Positions 1 through 9,576 of a stretch of DNA of 64,000 nucleotides are shown here, piece by piece. Position numbers and translations under genes: made by a program. This DNA comes from Mangrovibacterium diazotrophicum (GTDB taxonomy: Bacteria > Bacteroidota > Bacteroidia > Bacteroidales > Prolixibacteraceae): contig NZ_RAPN01000001.1 of NCBI RefSeq assembly GCF_003610535.1, positions 3,521,320 through 3,585,319 of the forward strand. Direction: 5' to 3'. The notes under the pieces are model-generated. The model had not been told where the DNA came from. It did not search any database and worked only from the letters and a program-made list of their open reading frames with translations. Within the stretch, counting starts at the first letter, position 1. Each line of letters starts with the position of its first letter.

Positions 1-1
1 G

Positions 2-142
2 AAATTCACAACCGATTCGTACATCTGGCAATGGAAAGGTGGCGTGAAAGATGGAAAAGCAGTGGATAGTAAATACAACTATTACCCGATTCCAACGTCG
101 GATCTGACTGCCAACCCGAATTTATATAACGAAGAGTATTGA
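2..142 (+). CDS. SusD/RagB-family outer-membrane lipoprotein, C-terminal end only
   Basis: Only the last 46 codons lie in the window; the gene starts upstream of base 1. The tail reads YPIPTSDLTANPNLYNEEY before the stop. A C-terminus of the form 'xPIPxxxxxANPNLxxN' is a hallmark of SusD/RagB proteins, which cap the SusC TonB-dependent channel at the cell surface and bind oligosaccharide. The SusE-like gene starts 20 bases downstream, as is usual in Bacteroidota glycan-uptake loci, so a susC-like gene is expected just left of the window. The ligand is inferred from the downstream enzymes to be galactan or galacto-oligosaccharide. Assignment from the tail and context is fairly firm. Confidence 0.82.
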   Translation, partial: KFTTDSYIWQWKGGVKDGKAVDSKYNYYPIPTSDLTANPNLYNEEY

Positions 143-162
143 TTCGCCTAACTAAAGAAGAT

Positions 163-1860
163 ATGAAAATGAAAACCATAAAACATTTCTTAATAGCGCT
201 AATGTCGATCACAGCTTTTACAGCCTGCGAGAAGGACGGCGACCTGATTACCTTATCAGGGCTTGAGCAAAGCGAACTGATGGCGACTGAGTCTGCGGTT
301 GTGCTTAGCCAGGAAACAAGTGCCGAGCATGCTTTGTCTTTGGCATGGACGACCAGCACGTTAACGGTGAGCGACCCTGGCATGTCGGCTCCAAATATTC
401 TTTCGACAACCCTTCAGGTTTCAGCTACAGCGGATTTCTCTGGAACGGTTCAGGAATCTGTAGAGGCAAACCTTTCGCACACATACACCGGTGCCCAACT
501 GAACACTGTTGCCAAGAATCTTGGAGCAACGCCGGATGTGGCTACGCCGATCTATTTCCGATTGGAGGCTTCGGTGGGCGACAATATGGAACCGGTATAC
601 AGCAATGTGGTTACCGTAAATATCACGACCTACGAAATTGATATGAGCATTGGCTTTATCCTGAATTCGGACCAGGAAGCAACTGGTGCAACACTTTATT
701 CGGCCGATTCAGATGGTCAATACGTTGGTTTCATGGGTGCAACGGCCTGGTATAACTTCTTCCTGAAAGAAGGAGACGGAACAATTTGGGGTAACGACGC
801 GGTTACCGGAACGGCTTTCGTGGCGTCATCGGACGATGCAAGCTGGAACTGTTGGTTCCCTGGTCAGGGCGGATGTTACTATGTTGATTTTAACACCAAC
901 GCACAAAACTGGTCTGCACTTTGGATTCCAACGCTGACTGTTAGCGGCGATATTTCGGGTGAATTGACTTTCGATCGTCCGAACGTGAAATGGACCTTGC
1001 CATTTACTGCGACGTCAACATCGGTGACGATCCAAATTAGCGGGACCGGAAAACAGTACAATAATGCAACCGGTACGGATGATGCCGCAGCAGTTGACAC
1101 ACCAGTGGCTTTTGCTCAAAACGGCAGCAATATGGAACTGGTTTCCTCAGCCGCTGATATTACCGTAACTGTGCCCGAGGCCGGTGATTATACCCTAACC
1201 ATCGATTTAAGTGATCCAACAGCCTGGACGGTTGAGGCGACGACAGGTTCCGAAGAACCAGTTGTTGTGAATCCATACATTTACCTTCCGGGTGTTGATG
1301 ATGGCACCTCCGGAAACTGGACCTTCGACAATGCGTTGGCATTGTACGATGAGGACAACCTGGCTTATGCGGGAGTTGTGAATGTGAATTCGCTTTGGGG
1401 GTACACCATCAATATTGAAAAAGATAACTGGGGCGATAAGTACACTTTGGCTTCAGGCGATGGAACTTCGGGAACGCTGGTTTACCAGGGATCGGATAAT
1501 ATTCCTGCACCAACTGCTGGCTTGTACCTGATTGATGTTTCCTTGAGTGGTTTGACCTACAATCTGACCGCAGTCGGCAACGAAATTTGGGTTGTTGGTT
1601 TGGACGACCAATGGACGTTTGACATGCCATTGACCGCTACCGGAACAGCCGGCGAATATTCAGGTCAAATTACTTTTGCCGGAGCATCGCCTTGGGGCTT
1701 CCAAATTCATTTGGACAGCAGTTGGGCGCATTATTTCGGCGGATCAGCAGGGAGTTTGTATTACAAAGGAAGCAATATTACTGATGACGCGAGCCTGACT
1801 GCCGGAACGTATACGATGACGGTCAACCTGATTACAGGAACTTACAGTATTACACAGTAG
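163..1860 (+). CDS. SusE/SusF-like surface glycan-binding lipoprotein
   Basis: A 565-residue surface lipoprotein that probably binds the polysaccharide attacked by the neighbouring galactanase. The N-terminus is a lipoprotein signal with the lipid cysteine at residue 22 (AFTAC), followed by EKD, which fits surface export in Bacteroidota. Residues about 25-135 resemble the SusE N-terminal immunoglobulin-like domain. The rest looks like tandem SusF/SusE beta-sandwich modules; the last two (about 370-470 and 475-565) are recognisable repeats, each with an early W-T-F-D motif and an aromatic-rich core. An in-frame TTG lies at 139, but ATG 163, preceded by AAGAAG and giving a normal signal peptide, is preferred. 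Sugar specificity is inferred from context only. Confidence 0.8.
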   Translation: MKMKTIKHFLIALMSITAFTACEKDGDLITLSGLEQSELMATESAVVLSQETSAEHALSLAWTTSTLTVSDPGMSAPNILSTTLQVSATADFSGTVQESVEANLSHTYTGAQLNTVAKNLGATPDVATPIYFRLEASVGDNMEPVYSNVVTVNITTYEIDMSIGFILNSDQEATGATLYSADSDGQYVGFMGATAWYNFFLKEGDGTIWGNDAVTGTAFVASSDDASWNCWFPGQGGCYYVDFNTNAQNWSALWIPTLTVSGDISGELTFDRPNVKWTLPFTATSTSVTIQISGTGKQYNNATGTDDAAAVDTPVAFAQNGSNMELVSSAADITVTVPEAGDYTLTIDLSDPTAWTVEATTGSEEPVVVNPYIYLPGVDDGTSGNWTFDNALALYDEDNLAYAGVVNVNSLWGYTINIEKDNWGDKYTLASGDGTSGTLVYQGSDNIPAPTAGLYLIDVSLSGLTYNLTAVGNEIWVVGLDDQWTFDMPLTATGTAGEYSGQITFAGASPWGFQIHLDSSWAHYFGGSAGSLYYKGSNITDDASLTAGTYTMTVNLITGTYSITQ

Positions 1861-1865
1861 AAAAT

Positions 1866-1896
1866 AAAGGTCGCTGTCTGATATCGGGCAGTGACC
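1866..1896 (+). other. Intercistronic hairpin between SusE-like and GH53 genes
   Basis: The 65-base gap holds an imperfect inverted repeat: GTCGCTGTC pairs with GGCAGTGAC if two G-U pairs are allowed. No T-run follows, so it is more likely an mRNA-stabilising or attenuating stem than a terminator. This is a weak call made from sequence alone. Confidence 0.3.
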
Positions 1897-1925
1897 GATT
1901 CTTCAATATACAGAAAGATATAGCT

Positions 1926-2966
1926 ATGAGACGAAATAAGATAGTTTTACTGGCAGCATTGGTGTTGGCGCTTTTTGTTGGCTGCGATGATGAGCCGCAA
2001 TTGCAAACACCGCAACCGGAGCCGGAATATGATATGACCGGTTTTGCAAAAGGGGCCGATGTGAGCTGGCTGACGGAGATGGAAAGCGACGGCGTTTTGT
2101 TTTACGATGCCAACGGCAAACAAACAGAATGTATGCACCTTCTACGCGATTTAGGGATGAACTCAATTCGTTTACGCGTGTGGGTGAATCCTACGGATGG
2201 TTGGTGCAACATGCAGGATGTTTTGGTGAAAGCATGGCGTGCCAATCAACTGGGCATGCGGATTATGATTGACTTTCACTACAGCGACAGTTGGGCCGAT
2301 CCGGGCAAGCAAAACAAACCGTCTGCCTGGGCAGATCTCAGTTTTGATGATTTGAAAACAGCAGTCGCCGATCACACCACCGAAGTGCTGACCTTGTTGA
2401 AGCAAAACGGCATTACTCCGGAATGGGTACAGGTGGGCAACGAAACCGGAAACGGAATGCTTTGGGATGATGGCAAAGCATCGGAAAATATGGCTCAGTA
2501 TGCCGCTTTGAACAATGCCGGTTACGACGCCGTGAAAACAGTTTTCCCCGATGCGTTGGTAGTGATTCACCTGCAGGAAGGGAACAAAAATTCGATGTAC
2601 GAATGGTTGTTTGACGGGTTGGAAAGCAACGGCGGTAAATGGGATGTGATTGGCATGTCGCTGTACCCGTCGGCTGACGATTGGGAGAGTTTAACATCCG
2701 ATATGATTTCGAATATGAACGATATGATCAGCCGCTACGGAACGCCGGTGATGGTTTGCGAAACCGGCATGCCGTGGGACGATGCGGAGACTTCTTATGC
2801 ATTTTTAAGTAACTTGCTGGTTCAATGTAAAGCAATTGCAGACGATCAATGTTTGGGTGTGTTATACTGGGAACCGCAGGCTTATAATGGTTGGAACGAC
2901 TACACTCTGGGAGCTTTCGACGAAAGTGGAAAACCGACAGTTGCATTGGATGCATTTGCTGAATAA
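1926..2966 (+). CDS. GH53 endo-beta-1,4-galactanase (arabinogalactan endo-galactosidase), lipoprotein
   Basis: A 346-residue enzyme expected to cut internal beta-1,4-galactosyl bonds of type I arabinogalactan or pectic galactan. The signal peptide ends in a lipobox with Cys20 followed by DDE, consistent with a surface lipoprotein. Family motifs in order: FHYSDSWADPGKQ near residues 117-129; WVQVGNE with the predicted acid/base Glu173; and MVCETGMPW with the predicted nucleophile Glu279. Length matches a single-domain GH53. It lies 12 bases upstream of the GH2 gene and 65 downstream of the SusE-like gene, so it should be cotranscribed with both. The pair GH53 plus GH2 can take galactan to galactose: endo cleavage at the surface, then exo trimming. 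Confidence 0.93.
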   Translation: MRRNKIVLLAALVLALFVGCDDEPQLQTPQPEPEYDMTGFAKGADVSWLTEMESDGVLFYDANGKQTECMHLLRDLGMNSIRLRVWVNPTDGWCNMQDVLVKAWRANQLGMRIMIDFHYSDSWADPGKQNKPSAWADLSFDDLKTAVADHTTEVLTLLKQNGITPEWVQVGNETGNGMLWDDGKASENMAQYAALNNAGYDAVKTVFPDALVVIHLQEGNKNSMYEWLFDGLESNGGKWDVIGMSLYPSADDWESLTSDMISNMNDMISRYGTPVMVCETGMPWDDAETSYAFLSNLLVQCKAIADDQCLGVLYWEPQAYNGWNDYTLGAFDESGKPTVALDAFAE

Positions 2967-2978
2967 AAAACCACTACT

Positions 2979-5399
2979 ATGAAGTCTTTATTACTGAGTA
3001 TTTTTTTGCTGGCAGCCATTTTAGCGAAAGGGCAACGATCGGAATTTGTCCTGGAGAATGGCTGGAAGTTCAGCAAAGGCAATTTTGAAAATGCCGCGAA
3101 AGTCGGCTTTGACGATTCGAAGTGGCAGACCGTATCCGTTCCGCACGACTGGGCTATTTACGGTCCGTTTGATAAGGAAGTCGACAAGCAGGTGGTCGCC
3201 ATCACCCAAAACAACGAGAACGAAGCCACCGAGAAAACCGGGCGTACAGGCTCGTTACCACACATCGGTGACGGCTGGTACCGCACCAACTTCCACTTAC
3301 CTGCTTTAGAAGATGGAAGCCGCGTGCTAGTTATTTTTGAAGGAACGATGAGCGATCCTGAAGTGTTTGTGAACGGCGGAAAAGCCGGAGAGTGGGGTTA
3401 TGGTTACGCCTATTTCAACCTCGACATTACCGACATGGTAAAGGCCGACAGCGACAACTTGCTGGCCGTTCATTTATCACCGAAACCATTGTCCTCTCGC
3501 TGGTACCCGGGCGCCGGTTTGTTCCGAAAAGTGCGTATTGTGATAGAACCCAAAAGCCATTTTGAGCTTTGGGGAACTTTTGTTACCACACCCTTTGTGA
3601 GCGACAGCCTGGCACAAATCAATATCAAATCGAAAGTTTCGGGTCACAACCTGCGTATCGAAACAGCGATTAAAGATGCTTCGGGAAACGTGTTAGCGTC
3701 AGGAGCTGCGCAAACCTTGTTTGGCAATGAGTTTGAACAAAATATAGCCTTGAAAGATCCGCAATTGTGGAGTCCGGAGTCACCAACACTGTACTATGCC
3801 GAGTCGAAGTTGTACGATGAAAACGGTCAGCTGCAGGATGAGCAGACCACTCGCTTCGGTGTCCGTACGATCAGTTATAAGGCAGGCGAAGGATTCAAAT
3901 TGAATGGTGAAGTCCGCAAGTTTAAAGGCGTCTGCCTGCACCACGATTTAGGACCATTAGGTGCCGCCGTTAACAAAGCCGCCTTGCGCCGACAAATCCA
4001 AATCATGAAAGATATGGGCGCCAATGCGATTCGCAGTGCACACAATATGCCGTCGATGGAGCAACTGGAGCTATGTGATGAGATGGGCATGTTGTTCCTG
4101 GCGGAAAGTTTCGATGAATGGAAAAAGCCGAAAGTGAAAAACGGCTACAACCGTTTCTTCGATGAATATCACGAAAAGGACATTGTCAACCTGGTTCACG
4201 CAACCCGCAATCATCCTTGCATTGTGATGTGGAGCAGCGGAAACGAAGTTCCCGATCAATGGGGAAGTGAAGGGGTGAAACGTGCCAAAATGTTACAGGA
4301 TATTTTCCACCGCGAAGATCCGACTCGTCCGGTTACCGTTGGTATGGACCAGGTGAAAGCAGTGATGGAATCCGGCTTTGGAGCCATTATGGATGTGCCG
4401 GGCCTGAACTATCGCACACACCTTTACGAAGAAGCTTTCGAGCGTTTTCCGCAAGGCTTATTGTTGGGCTCCGAAACAGCGTCAACGGTAAGTTCGCGCG
4501 GCATTTATAAATTTCCGGTAGAGAAAGCCGTTGGAAAAATGTACGACGATGGACAGTGTTCATCATACGATCTGGAATACTGTAACTGGAGTAATCTTCC
4601 GGAGGACGATGCCGTGTTGCAGGACGATAAAGATTGGGTGATCGGTGAGTTTGTCTGGACCGGTTTCGACTACCTGGGTGAGCCGACTCCTTACGACGAA
4701 TATTGGCCGTCGCGCAGTTCCTATTTCGGAATTTGCGATCTGGCCGGTTTGCCGAAAGATCGTTATTACTGGTACAAAAGCCGCTGGAATACTGACGAGT
4801 CAACACTACACATTTTACCGCATTGGAACTGGAAAGGCATGGAAGGCGATACCGTCCCGGTGTTTGTATACACCAGCTACAAGAGCGCCGAACTTTTTGT
4901 GAATGGCAAGAGCATGGGCGTGCAGACCAAAAACAACGACTCGAAACTGGAGCGCTACCGACTGATGTGGCACGATGTGGTTTACGAACCGGGTGAACTG
5001 AAAGTGGTGGCCTTCGACGATAACGGAAAGCCTGCCGAGGAAAAAGTGATTCGCACGGCGGGAGAGCCCTACCGGATCGTGCTGGAGCCGGATCACTCAA
5101 CGATTGATGCAGATGGAAAAGACATCAGTTTTGTAACAGTGTCGGTGGTCGATAAGAATGGCATTCCTTGCCCAACGGCAACCAATCAGCTCAACTTTAA
5201 GGTAGATGGTTCCGGAACATATCGGGCCGCTTGCAATGGCGATGCAACTTCGCTGGAGCTTTTCCATTTACCAACAATGAAGTTGTTTAGCGGAAAACTG
5301 GTCGTGTTGGTGCAAAGCACTGAGGAAGCTGGCGATATCACGCTTCAGGTAAAAGGAAAAGGCTTGAAAACCGGGAAAATTATCCTGGAATCAAAATAG
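2979..5399 (+). CDS. GH2 beta-galactosidase
   Basis: An 806-residue secreted GH2 enzyme, probably releasing galactose from galacto-oligosaccharides made by the GH53 protein. A signal peptide (about residues 1-18, ending AKGQ) is followed by the sugar-binding jelly roll, an immunoglobulin-like domain and the TIM barrel. The barrel shows SSGNEVP with predicted acid/base Glu423 and GEFVWTGFDYLGEPTPY with nucleophile Glu557. The C-terminal 200 residues look like the extra beta domains common in Bacteroidota GH2 proteins. No lipobox is present, so a periplasmic location is likely. GH2 also contains glucuronidases and mannosidases; galactosidase activity is inferred mainly from the operon. Confidence 0.85.
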   Translation: MKSLLLSIFLLAAILAKGQRSEFVLENGWKFSKGNFENAAKVGFDDSKWQTVSVPHDWAIYGPFDKEVDKQVVAITQNNENEATEKTGRTGSLPHIGDGWYRTNFHLPALEDGSRVLVIFEGTMSDPEVFVNGGKAGEWGYGYAYFNLDITDMVKADSDNLLAVHLSPKPLSSRWYPGAGLFRKVRIVIEPKSHFELWGTFVTTPFVSDSLAQINIKSKVSGHNLRIETAIKDASGNVLASGAAQTLFGNEFEQNIALKDPQLWSPESPTLYYAESKLYDENGQLQDEQTTRFGVRTISYKAGEGFKLNGEVRKFKGVCLHHDLGPLGAAVNKAALRRQIQIMKDMGANAIRSAHNMPSMEQLELCDEMGMLFLAESFDEWKKPKVKNGYNRFFDEYHEKDIVNLVHATRNHPCIVMWSSGNEVPDQWGSEGVKRAKMLQDIFHREDPTRPVTVGMDQVKAVMESGFGAIMDVPGLNYRTHLYEEAFERFPQGLLLGSETASTVSSRGIYKFPVEKAVGKMYDDGQCSSYDLEYCNWSNLPEDDAVLQDDKDWVIGEFVWTGFDYLGEPTPYDEYWPSRSSYFGICDLAGLPKDRYYWYKSRWNTDESTLHILPHWNWKGMEGDTVPVFVYTSYKSAELFVNGKSMGVQTKNNDSKLERYRLMWHDVVYEPGELKVVAFDDNGKPAEEKVIRTAGEPYRIVLEPDHSTIDADGKDISFVTVSVVDKNGIPCPTATNQLNFKVDGSGTYRAACNGDATSLELFHLPTMKLFSGKLVVLVQSTEEAGDITLQVKGKGLKTGKIILESK

Positions 5400-5443
5400 G
5401 AGTTAGTTAGATTAGAGAATAGGTATCAGGTTCTGGAAGGTGT

Positions 5444-5472
5444 TTGGATATTGGCAATAATAGATAACTTTG
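5444..5472 (+). promoter_or_regulatory. Bacteroidota-type promoter for the hybrid two-component gene
   Basis: An exact -7 element TAACTTTG (5465-5472) follows TTGG at 5444-5447 with a spacer near 17 bases. It sits 27 bases before the ATG at 5500, so the regulator can be expressed separately from the enzyme operon upstream. Confidence 0.6.
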
Positions 5473-5499
5473 CCATTCAACCCTTTCAGAGCCTTTTTT

Positions 5500-8400
5500 A
5501 TGTCAAGAAAAATCCGTCTTTTATTTCTGCTTTTAGCGCTGTGTTTGAACAGCGTTTACGGGCAAAAATCAAAATACCGGATGTTTGAGAATATCAACCT
5601 GGGACCGGGTGTTTCGGTCGTCAGTTGCTTCTTGCAGGACAGCCAGGGCCTGGTTTGGATTGGTGCCAGTAAAGGGCTTTTCAGCTACGATGGCTACTCC
5701 GTTCAGTCTCATTTTATATTCAATGAAAAGAGCAATACACAGATTTATTGCGGTGCATTTGTCAGCCCAAACCTGCTTTACCTGGGCGCCGACAATGGTG
5801 TCTTGATTTACAATATCCAAACCGACAAGTACGAACCTGTTCCGGTTGAGTTTCCAACCGATGTGCGCAGTATGGCCCTACAGGGTGACACACTCTGGCT
5901 GGGCTCGTTGCAAGGTTTGTTTTGCTATTGTCTGCGCGATCGGAAACTTACTGCGTTCTACACCGATCGCTTCCCCGCAATTCCGCACAAAACAGTTTAT
6001 TCTGTCATTTTAGGGACAGACAAGCGGGCGTACGTTGGCACCTACGACGGACTTTGTTACTACGATCAGAATCAAAAAGATTTTCAGCAAATTCAACTTC
6101 CGCAGAACCCGAAACGGAACAACCAGTTTATCAATGCTTTGTTGGAAGATTCGGGCCGTGGATGTATCTGGGTAGGTATGGAAGGTGGTTTACTGCGTTA
6201 CAACCTCACGGATGGAACGGTAACGTCTATGGCCGAATTTCAGGATAATTCGGTGAAATCGCTGGCCCTGGATGCGAACGGTTATTTGCTTGCGGGCACC
6301 GACAATGGCTTGTTTGTTTATTCTGAAAACGAAGTCGTACAGCACCTGATGCATGATTCCCGGAATCCAAACTCGCTCTACAATAATATTGTCTGGAACA
6401 TCTGCACCGACGGTAATCAGAATGTTTGGCTGGGGACTGACTCCGGGATATCATTAGCCCGAACTAACAGGGCTTTACAGGAGGTGCCGATTGCCGAAAT
6501 CACAGGCGTGGGCGATGGTAACCAGTTTTATTCGTTGTTCAAAGATTCCCGCAACTATTACTGGTTTGGCGGGTCGAACGGCATTATCCGAGTTAACCAA
6601 ACCAATGGCGAATGGACTAATCCGATCTGGTACAATACCGAAGATTCAAAGCATCCCTTGGCGCACGGTCGTATTCGTCACATCTACGAAGATCGCGATT
6701 CGGATTTGTGGATTGCCACCGATGGTAGCATCAACCGGTATGATTACGAGACAGAACAATTCATTCAATACAACATTGTTGACAGCACCGGCACACTGAA
6801 TAGCAACTGGGCATACAACATGTTCGAAGATGAGCGGGGCAAGTTGTGGGTTGCCACCTGTTTAGGTGGAATCTTTGTTGTCGATAAGAAAGAACTGTCG
6901 TTGCGGAACGCAAAAAGCTATATTGCCGAATATAACTTCAATACCGGCAACGGTCTGTCCGGTATGTTTATCAACCAGATTGTTCCCGACGAAGAAGGAA
7001 ATGTGTGGGTATTGCTGTACAAAAACGGCATCGACAAAATCGACAAAGAATCGCGGAAAGTCACAAAATTCCCCCTTGAGAAATATACGGGCGATGCGAA
7101 TCCTTCTTTTATTTTGCGAGATCGTTCGGGCCGAATTTGGGTTGGCTTGCGGGAAGGCGTTTTGGTTGTCAACCCTGAAAATAATCAGGTCGATCAGGTT
7201 TTTTTCGACACCTCCAGTACAAACGAGGTACTGTCGATGATGGAAGCCGATGGAAATGTTTGGGTGTCGACAACCGATGGGTTCTGGCTGGTGGATACTG
7301 AAAGCCTTCAGGCTCGGTACCTGAATCTTTCGGACAAGCGTTTCCTGAGTCTTTTTTACGATGTCGCCGATTTGCGTATTTTGATGGGTGAAGCAGACGG
7401 TATCGCGATTACAACGCCCGCCATTAATACAATTCCGGAGAAGGAACGACCAATTATAGCAACCGGGTTTTACGTGAACAGTGAGCCGTTTGCACCTTCT
7501 GATTCTAGCATTCGCTACGACAACCATATCCGCTTGAACTACCAGCAAAACAATATCGCGGTCGATATTTCGGATTTGCCGTATTCGCTGGAAGAAAAGA
7601 GCAAACTTGTGTATCGCCTGGGTGATCTGGAAGAGGAATGGAATCTGCTAAGCTCTGATAACAACCGGATTTCGTACAGCAATCTCGACCATGGTGACTA
7701 CCGGTTGCTGGTGACCCGTTTGGATGCCAATGGAAAGCCCTCGGAAAAGCCATATGCCATGGAAATTACGATCAACCCGCCCTGGTATTTCACCTGGTGG
7801 GCGAAAAGCATCTATGCTTTTGTTGTGCTGGCGCTCATTGGTTGGGTCATCAACTTCTTTCGGGTGCGAAACCGGTTACGGATCGAACGAATTGAGAAAG
7901 AGAAAATCACGGAGCAGTCGCGCATGAAGATGGAGTTCCTCTCCAATATGTCGCACGAGCTGAAAACACCGCTGAGCATGATTATCGCGCCGATCAGCCG
8001 GTTGTTGTCGGAGATTAAGAACAGCGATGAAAAACAACAGTTGAAGCAGGTGCAGCAGAATGCGATTAAGCTGAACTCGCTCATTCACCAAATGCTGGAT
8101 TTTAACCGAATCGATACCAACACGAACTCGCTGCTGATTCTGTCGCGAATTGAATTGGTCGGCTTTGCCCGCAAGCTGTTCAATGTTTTTAAAGAAGCGC
8201 AGGCTCCTGCGGAATTTAGTTTCCAATTCGCGACCAACAAGGATCGGATTTATTTGGAACTGGATGTCATTAAATGGGAATCCATTTTAACCAATCTGTT
8301 CTCGAATGCGGTAAAATACAGTGCCGGAGGTGGTATCATTGGTTTGGTGATCAACTATAACGACCGGGAAGAAATCCTGGAGCTAAGTGTTTCGGATACC

Positions 8401-9432
8401 GGCACAGGGATACCGAATAAAGATCTGCCCTATATTTTTCAGCGTTTCTTTCAATCGTCGAAAACGGCCGGGAAGAAAGAAGGAACCGGGATTGGCCTTT
8501 ACCTGGTGAAAACATATGTGGAATTGCACGGTGGAAAGGTGACTGTGGTATCGGAGGAAAATGTGGGTACTACCTTTACCATACGTTTGCCGATTCATGC
8601 TTTGCAGACGGAAAATCCGGCAGTTGAAAACGAGGCAGGAAAGGCGGCGGAAGCCAGTCATCGGAAAGGCAACCCCGTAGTTTTAGTGGTTGACGATAAT
8701 CGGGAAATTGCAGGCTTTGTTCTTCAGGTGCTTCAAAATCAGTATAGTTGTTTATTGGCAGAAGACGGAGAAACCGGTTTGGCACTTTGCATGGAACATC
8801 AGCCTGATCTGGTCATTTCAGATGTGATGATGCCTGGAATCGGAGGTTTGGAAATGTGCCGACGCATTCGCAAACATGTGCCAACATCAACTACGCCCAT
8901 CATTTTGCTGACTGCCAAAGATGATAAGGAAACCGAGCTGGAAAGTATTCAATTGAATATCGACGCTTTTATTCCAAAGCCTTTTGAAACCGATATTCTG
9001 CTGTCGCGGGTTGAGCAGTTGATCCAAAAAAGACAAAAGCTGGAAAGCAAAATCAGGCTCGAAACCATTGCTGAACCGAAGGAGATTGAAGCAGAGTCGC
9101 AGGATGAGAAATTCCTGTCGCGCATTACCCACATTATTGAAGAGCATTTGGCGGATTCGGATTTGAATGTCAATGCGCTTTGTGAGATCTCGGGTGTTAA
9201 CAACAAGCAGATATATCGCAAAATGAAGCAGTTGACCGGCATGACTCCGGTGGAATATATTCGCTCGGTACGCATGAAAAAAGCAGCTATGTTGTTGCGT
9301 CAGCAGAAGTTTTCGGTGGCTGAAGTGATGTACATGGTGGGTTTCTCCAACCACTCGTATTTCTCGAAATGCTTTAAAGCTGAATTCAACACAACACCCC
9401 TGCAATACAAGGAAGAGGTTAACGTCTCTTAA
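5500..9432 (+). CDS. Hybrid two-component system sensor/regulator (HTCS)
   Basis: A 1310-residue one-protein two-component system that probably senses galactan-derived oligosaccharides in the periplasm and activates the locus. Order of parts: signal peptide (1-22); a long run of two-component-propeller repeats (about 30-660, recurring W-x-G-T/G motifs); a Y_Y_Y domain (about 690-765); one membrane span (about 772-795); histidine kinase dimerisation domain with MSHELKTPL (His819); ATPase domain with the N box TNLFSNAVKYS and GTGIGL; receiver domain with phospho-acceptor Asp1108 in ISDVMMPG; and a C-terminal AraC-type helix-turn-helix. A TTG at 5470 is in frame, but it lies inside the -7 element and ATG 5500 begins the signal peptide, so 5500 is chosen. 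Confidence 0.93.
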   Translation: MSRKIRLLFLLLALCLNSVYGQKSKYRMFENINLGPGVSVVSCFLQDSQGLVWIGASKGLFSYDGYSVQSHFIFNEKSNTQIYCGAFVSPNLLYLGADNGVLIYNIQTDKYEPVPVEFPTDVRSMALQGDTLWLGSLQGLFCYCLRDRKLTAFYTDRFPAIPHKTVYSVILGTDKRAYVGTYDGLCYYDQNQKDFQQIQLPQNPKRNNQFINALLEDSGRGCIWVGMEGGLLRYNLTDGTVTSMAEFQDNSVKSLALDANGYLLAGTDNGLFVYSENEVVQHLMHDSRNPNSLYNNIVWNICTDGNQNVWLGTDSGISLARTNRALQEVPIAEITGVGDGNQFYSLFKDSRNYYWFGGSNGIIRVNQTNGEWTNPIWYNTEDSKHPLAHGRIRHIYEDRDSDLWIATDGSINRYDYETEQFIQYNIVDSTGTLNSNWAYNMFEDERGKLWVATCLGGIFVVDKKELSLRNAKSYIAEYNFNTGNGLSGMFINQIVPDEEGNVWVLLYKNGIDKIDKESRKVTKFPLEKYTGDANPSFILRDRSGRIWVGLREGVLVVNPENNQVDQVFFDTSSTNEVLSMMEADGNVWVSTTDGFWLVDTESLQARYLNLSDKRFLSLFYDVADLRILMGEADGIAITTPAINTIPEKERPIIATGFYVNSEPFAPSDSSIRYDNHIRLNYQQNNIAVDISDLPYSLEEKSKLVYRLGDLEEEWNLLSSDNNRISYSNLDHGDYRLLVTRLDANGKPSEKPYAMEITINPPWYFTWWAKSIYAFVVLALIGWVINFFRVRNRLRIERIEKEKITEQSRMKMEFLSNMSHELKTPLSMIIAPISRLLSEIKNSDEKQQLKQVQQNAIKLNSLIHQMLDFNRIDTNTNSLLILSRIELVGFARKLFNVFKEAQAPAEFSFQFATNKDRIYLELDVIKWESILTNLFSNAVKYSAGGGIIGLVINYNDREEILELSVSDTGTGIPNKDLPYIFQRFFQSSKTAGKKEGTGIGLYLVKTYVELHGGKVTVVSEENVGTTFTIRLPIHALQTENPAVENEAGKAAEASHRKGNPVVLVVDDNREIAGFVLQVLQNQYSCLLAEDGETGLALCMEHQPDLVISDVMMPGIGGLEMCRRIRKHVPTSTTPIILLTAKDDKETELESIQLNIDAFIPKPFETDILLSRVEQLIQKRQKLESKIRLETIAEPKEIEAESQDEKFLSRITHIIEEHLADSDLNVNALCEISGVNNKQIYRKMKQLTGMTPVEYIRSVRMKKAAMLLRQQKFSVAEVMYMVGFSNHSYFSKCFKAEFNTTPLQYKEEVNVS

Positions 9433-9576
9433 GCTTCCTTGATTTCAATGGTGAAAGTTTGATAGCCCACCGCATAATTTCTACTTTTAACTTTTACGAA
9501 TTTTTGGATGGAAGCGTGATTGATTGCTTTCGTTCCTGTTAAAACTTTGCTACTTCAAACGATTCAAAAATAACTA

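Noticed and set aside
4387-5100. A 237-codon minus-strand frame inside the GH2 gene
   Set aside because: Arg/Ser/Pro-rich antisense translation with no motif; the sense strand codes for a complete GH2 barrel.
6862-7548. A 228-codon minus-strand frame inside the hybrid two-component gene
   Set aside because: Antisense shadow of the propeller repeats; no protein-like features.
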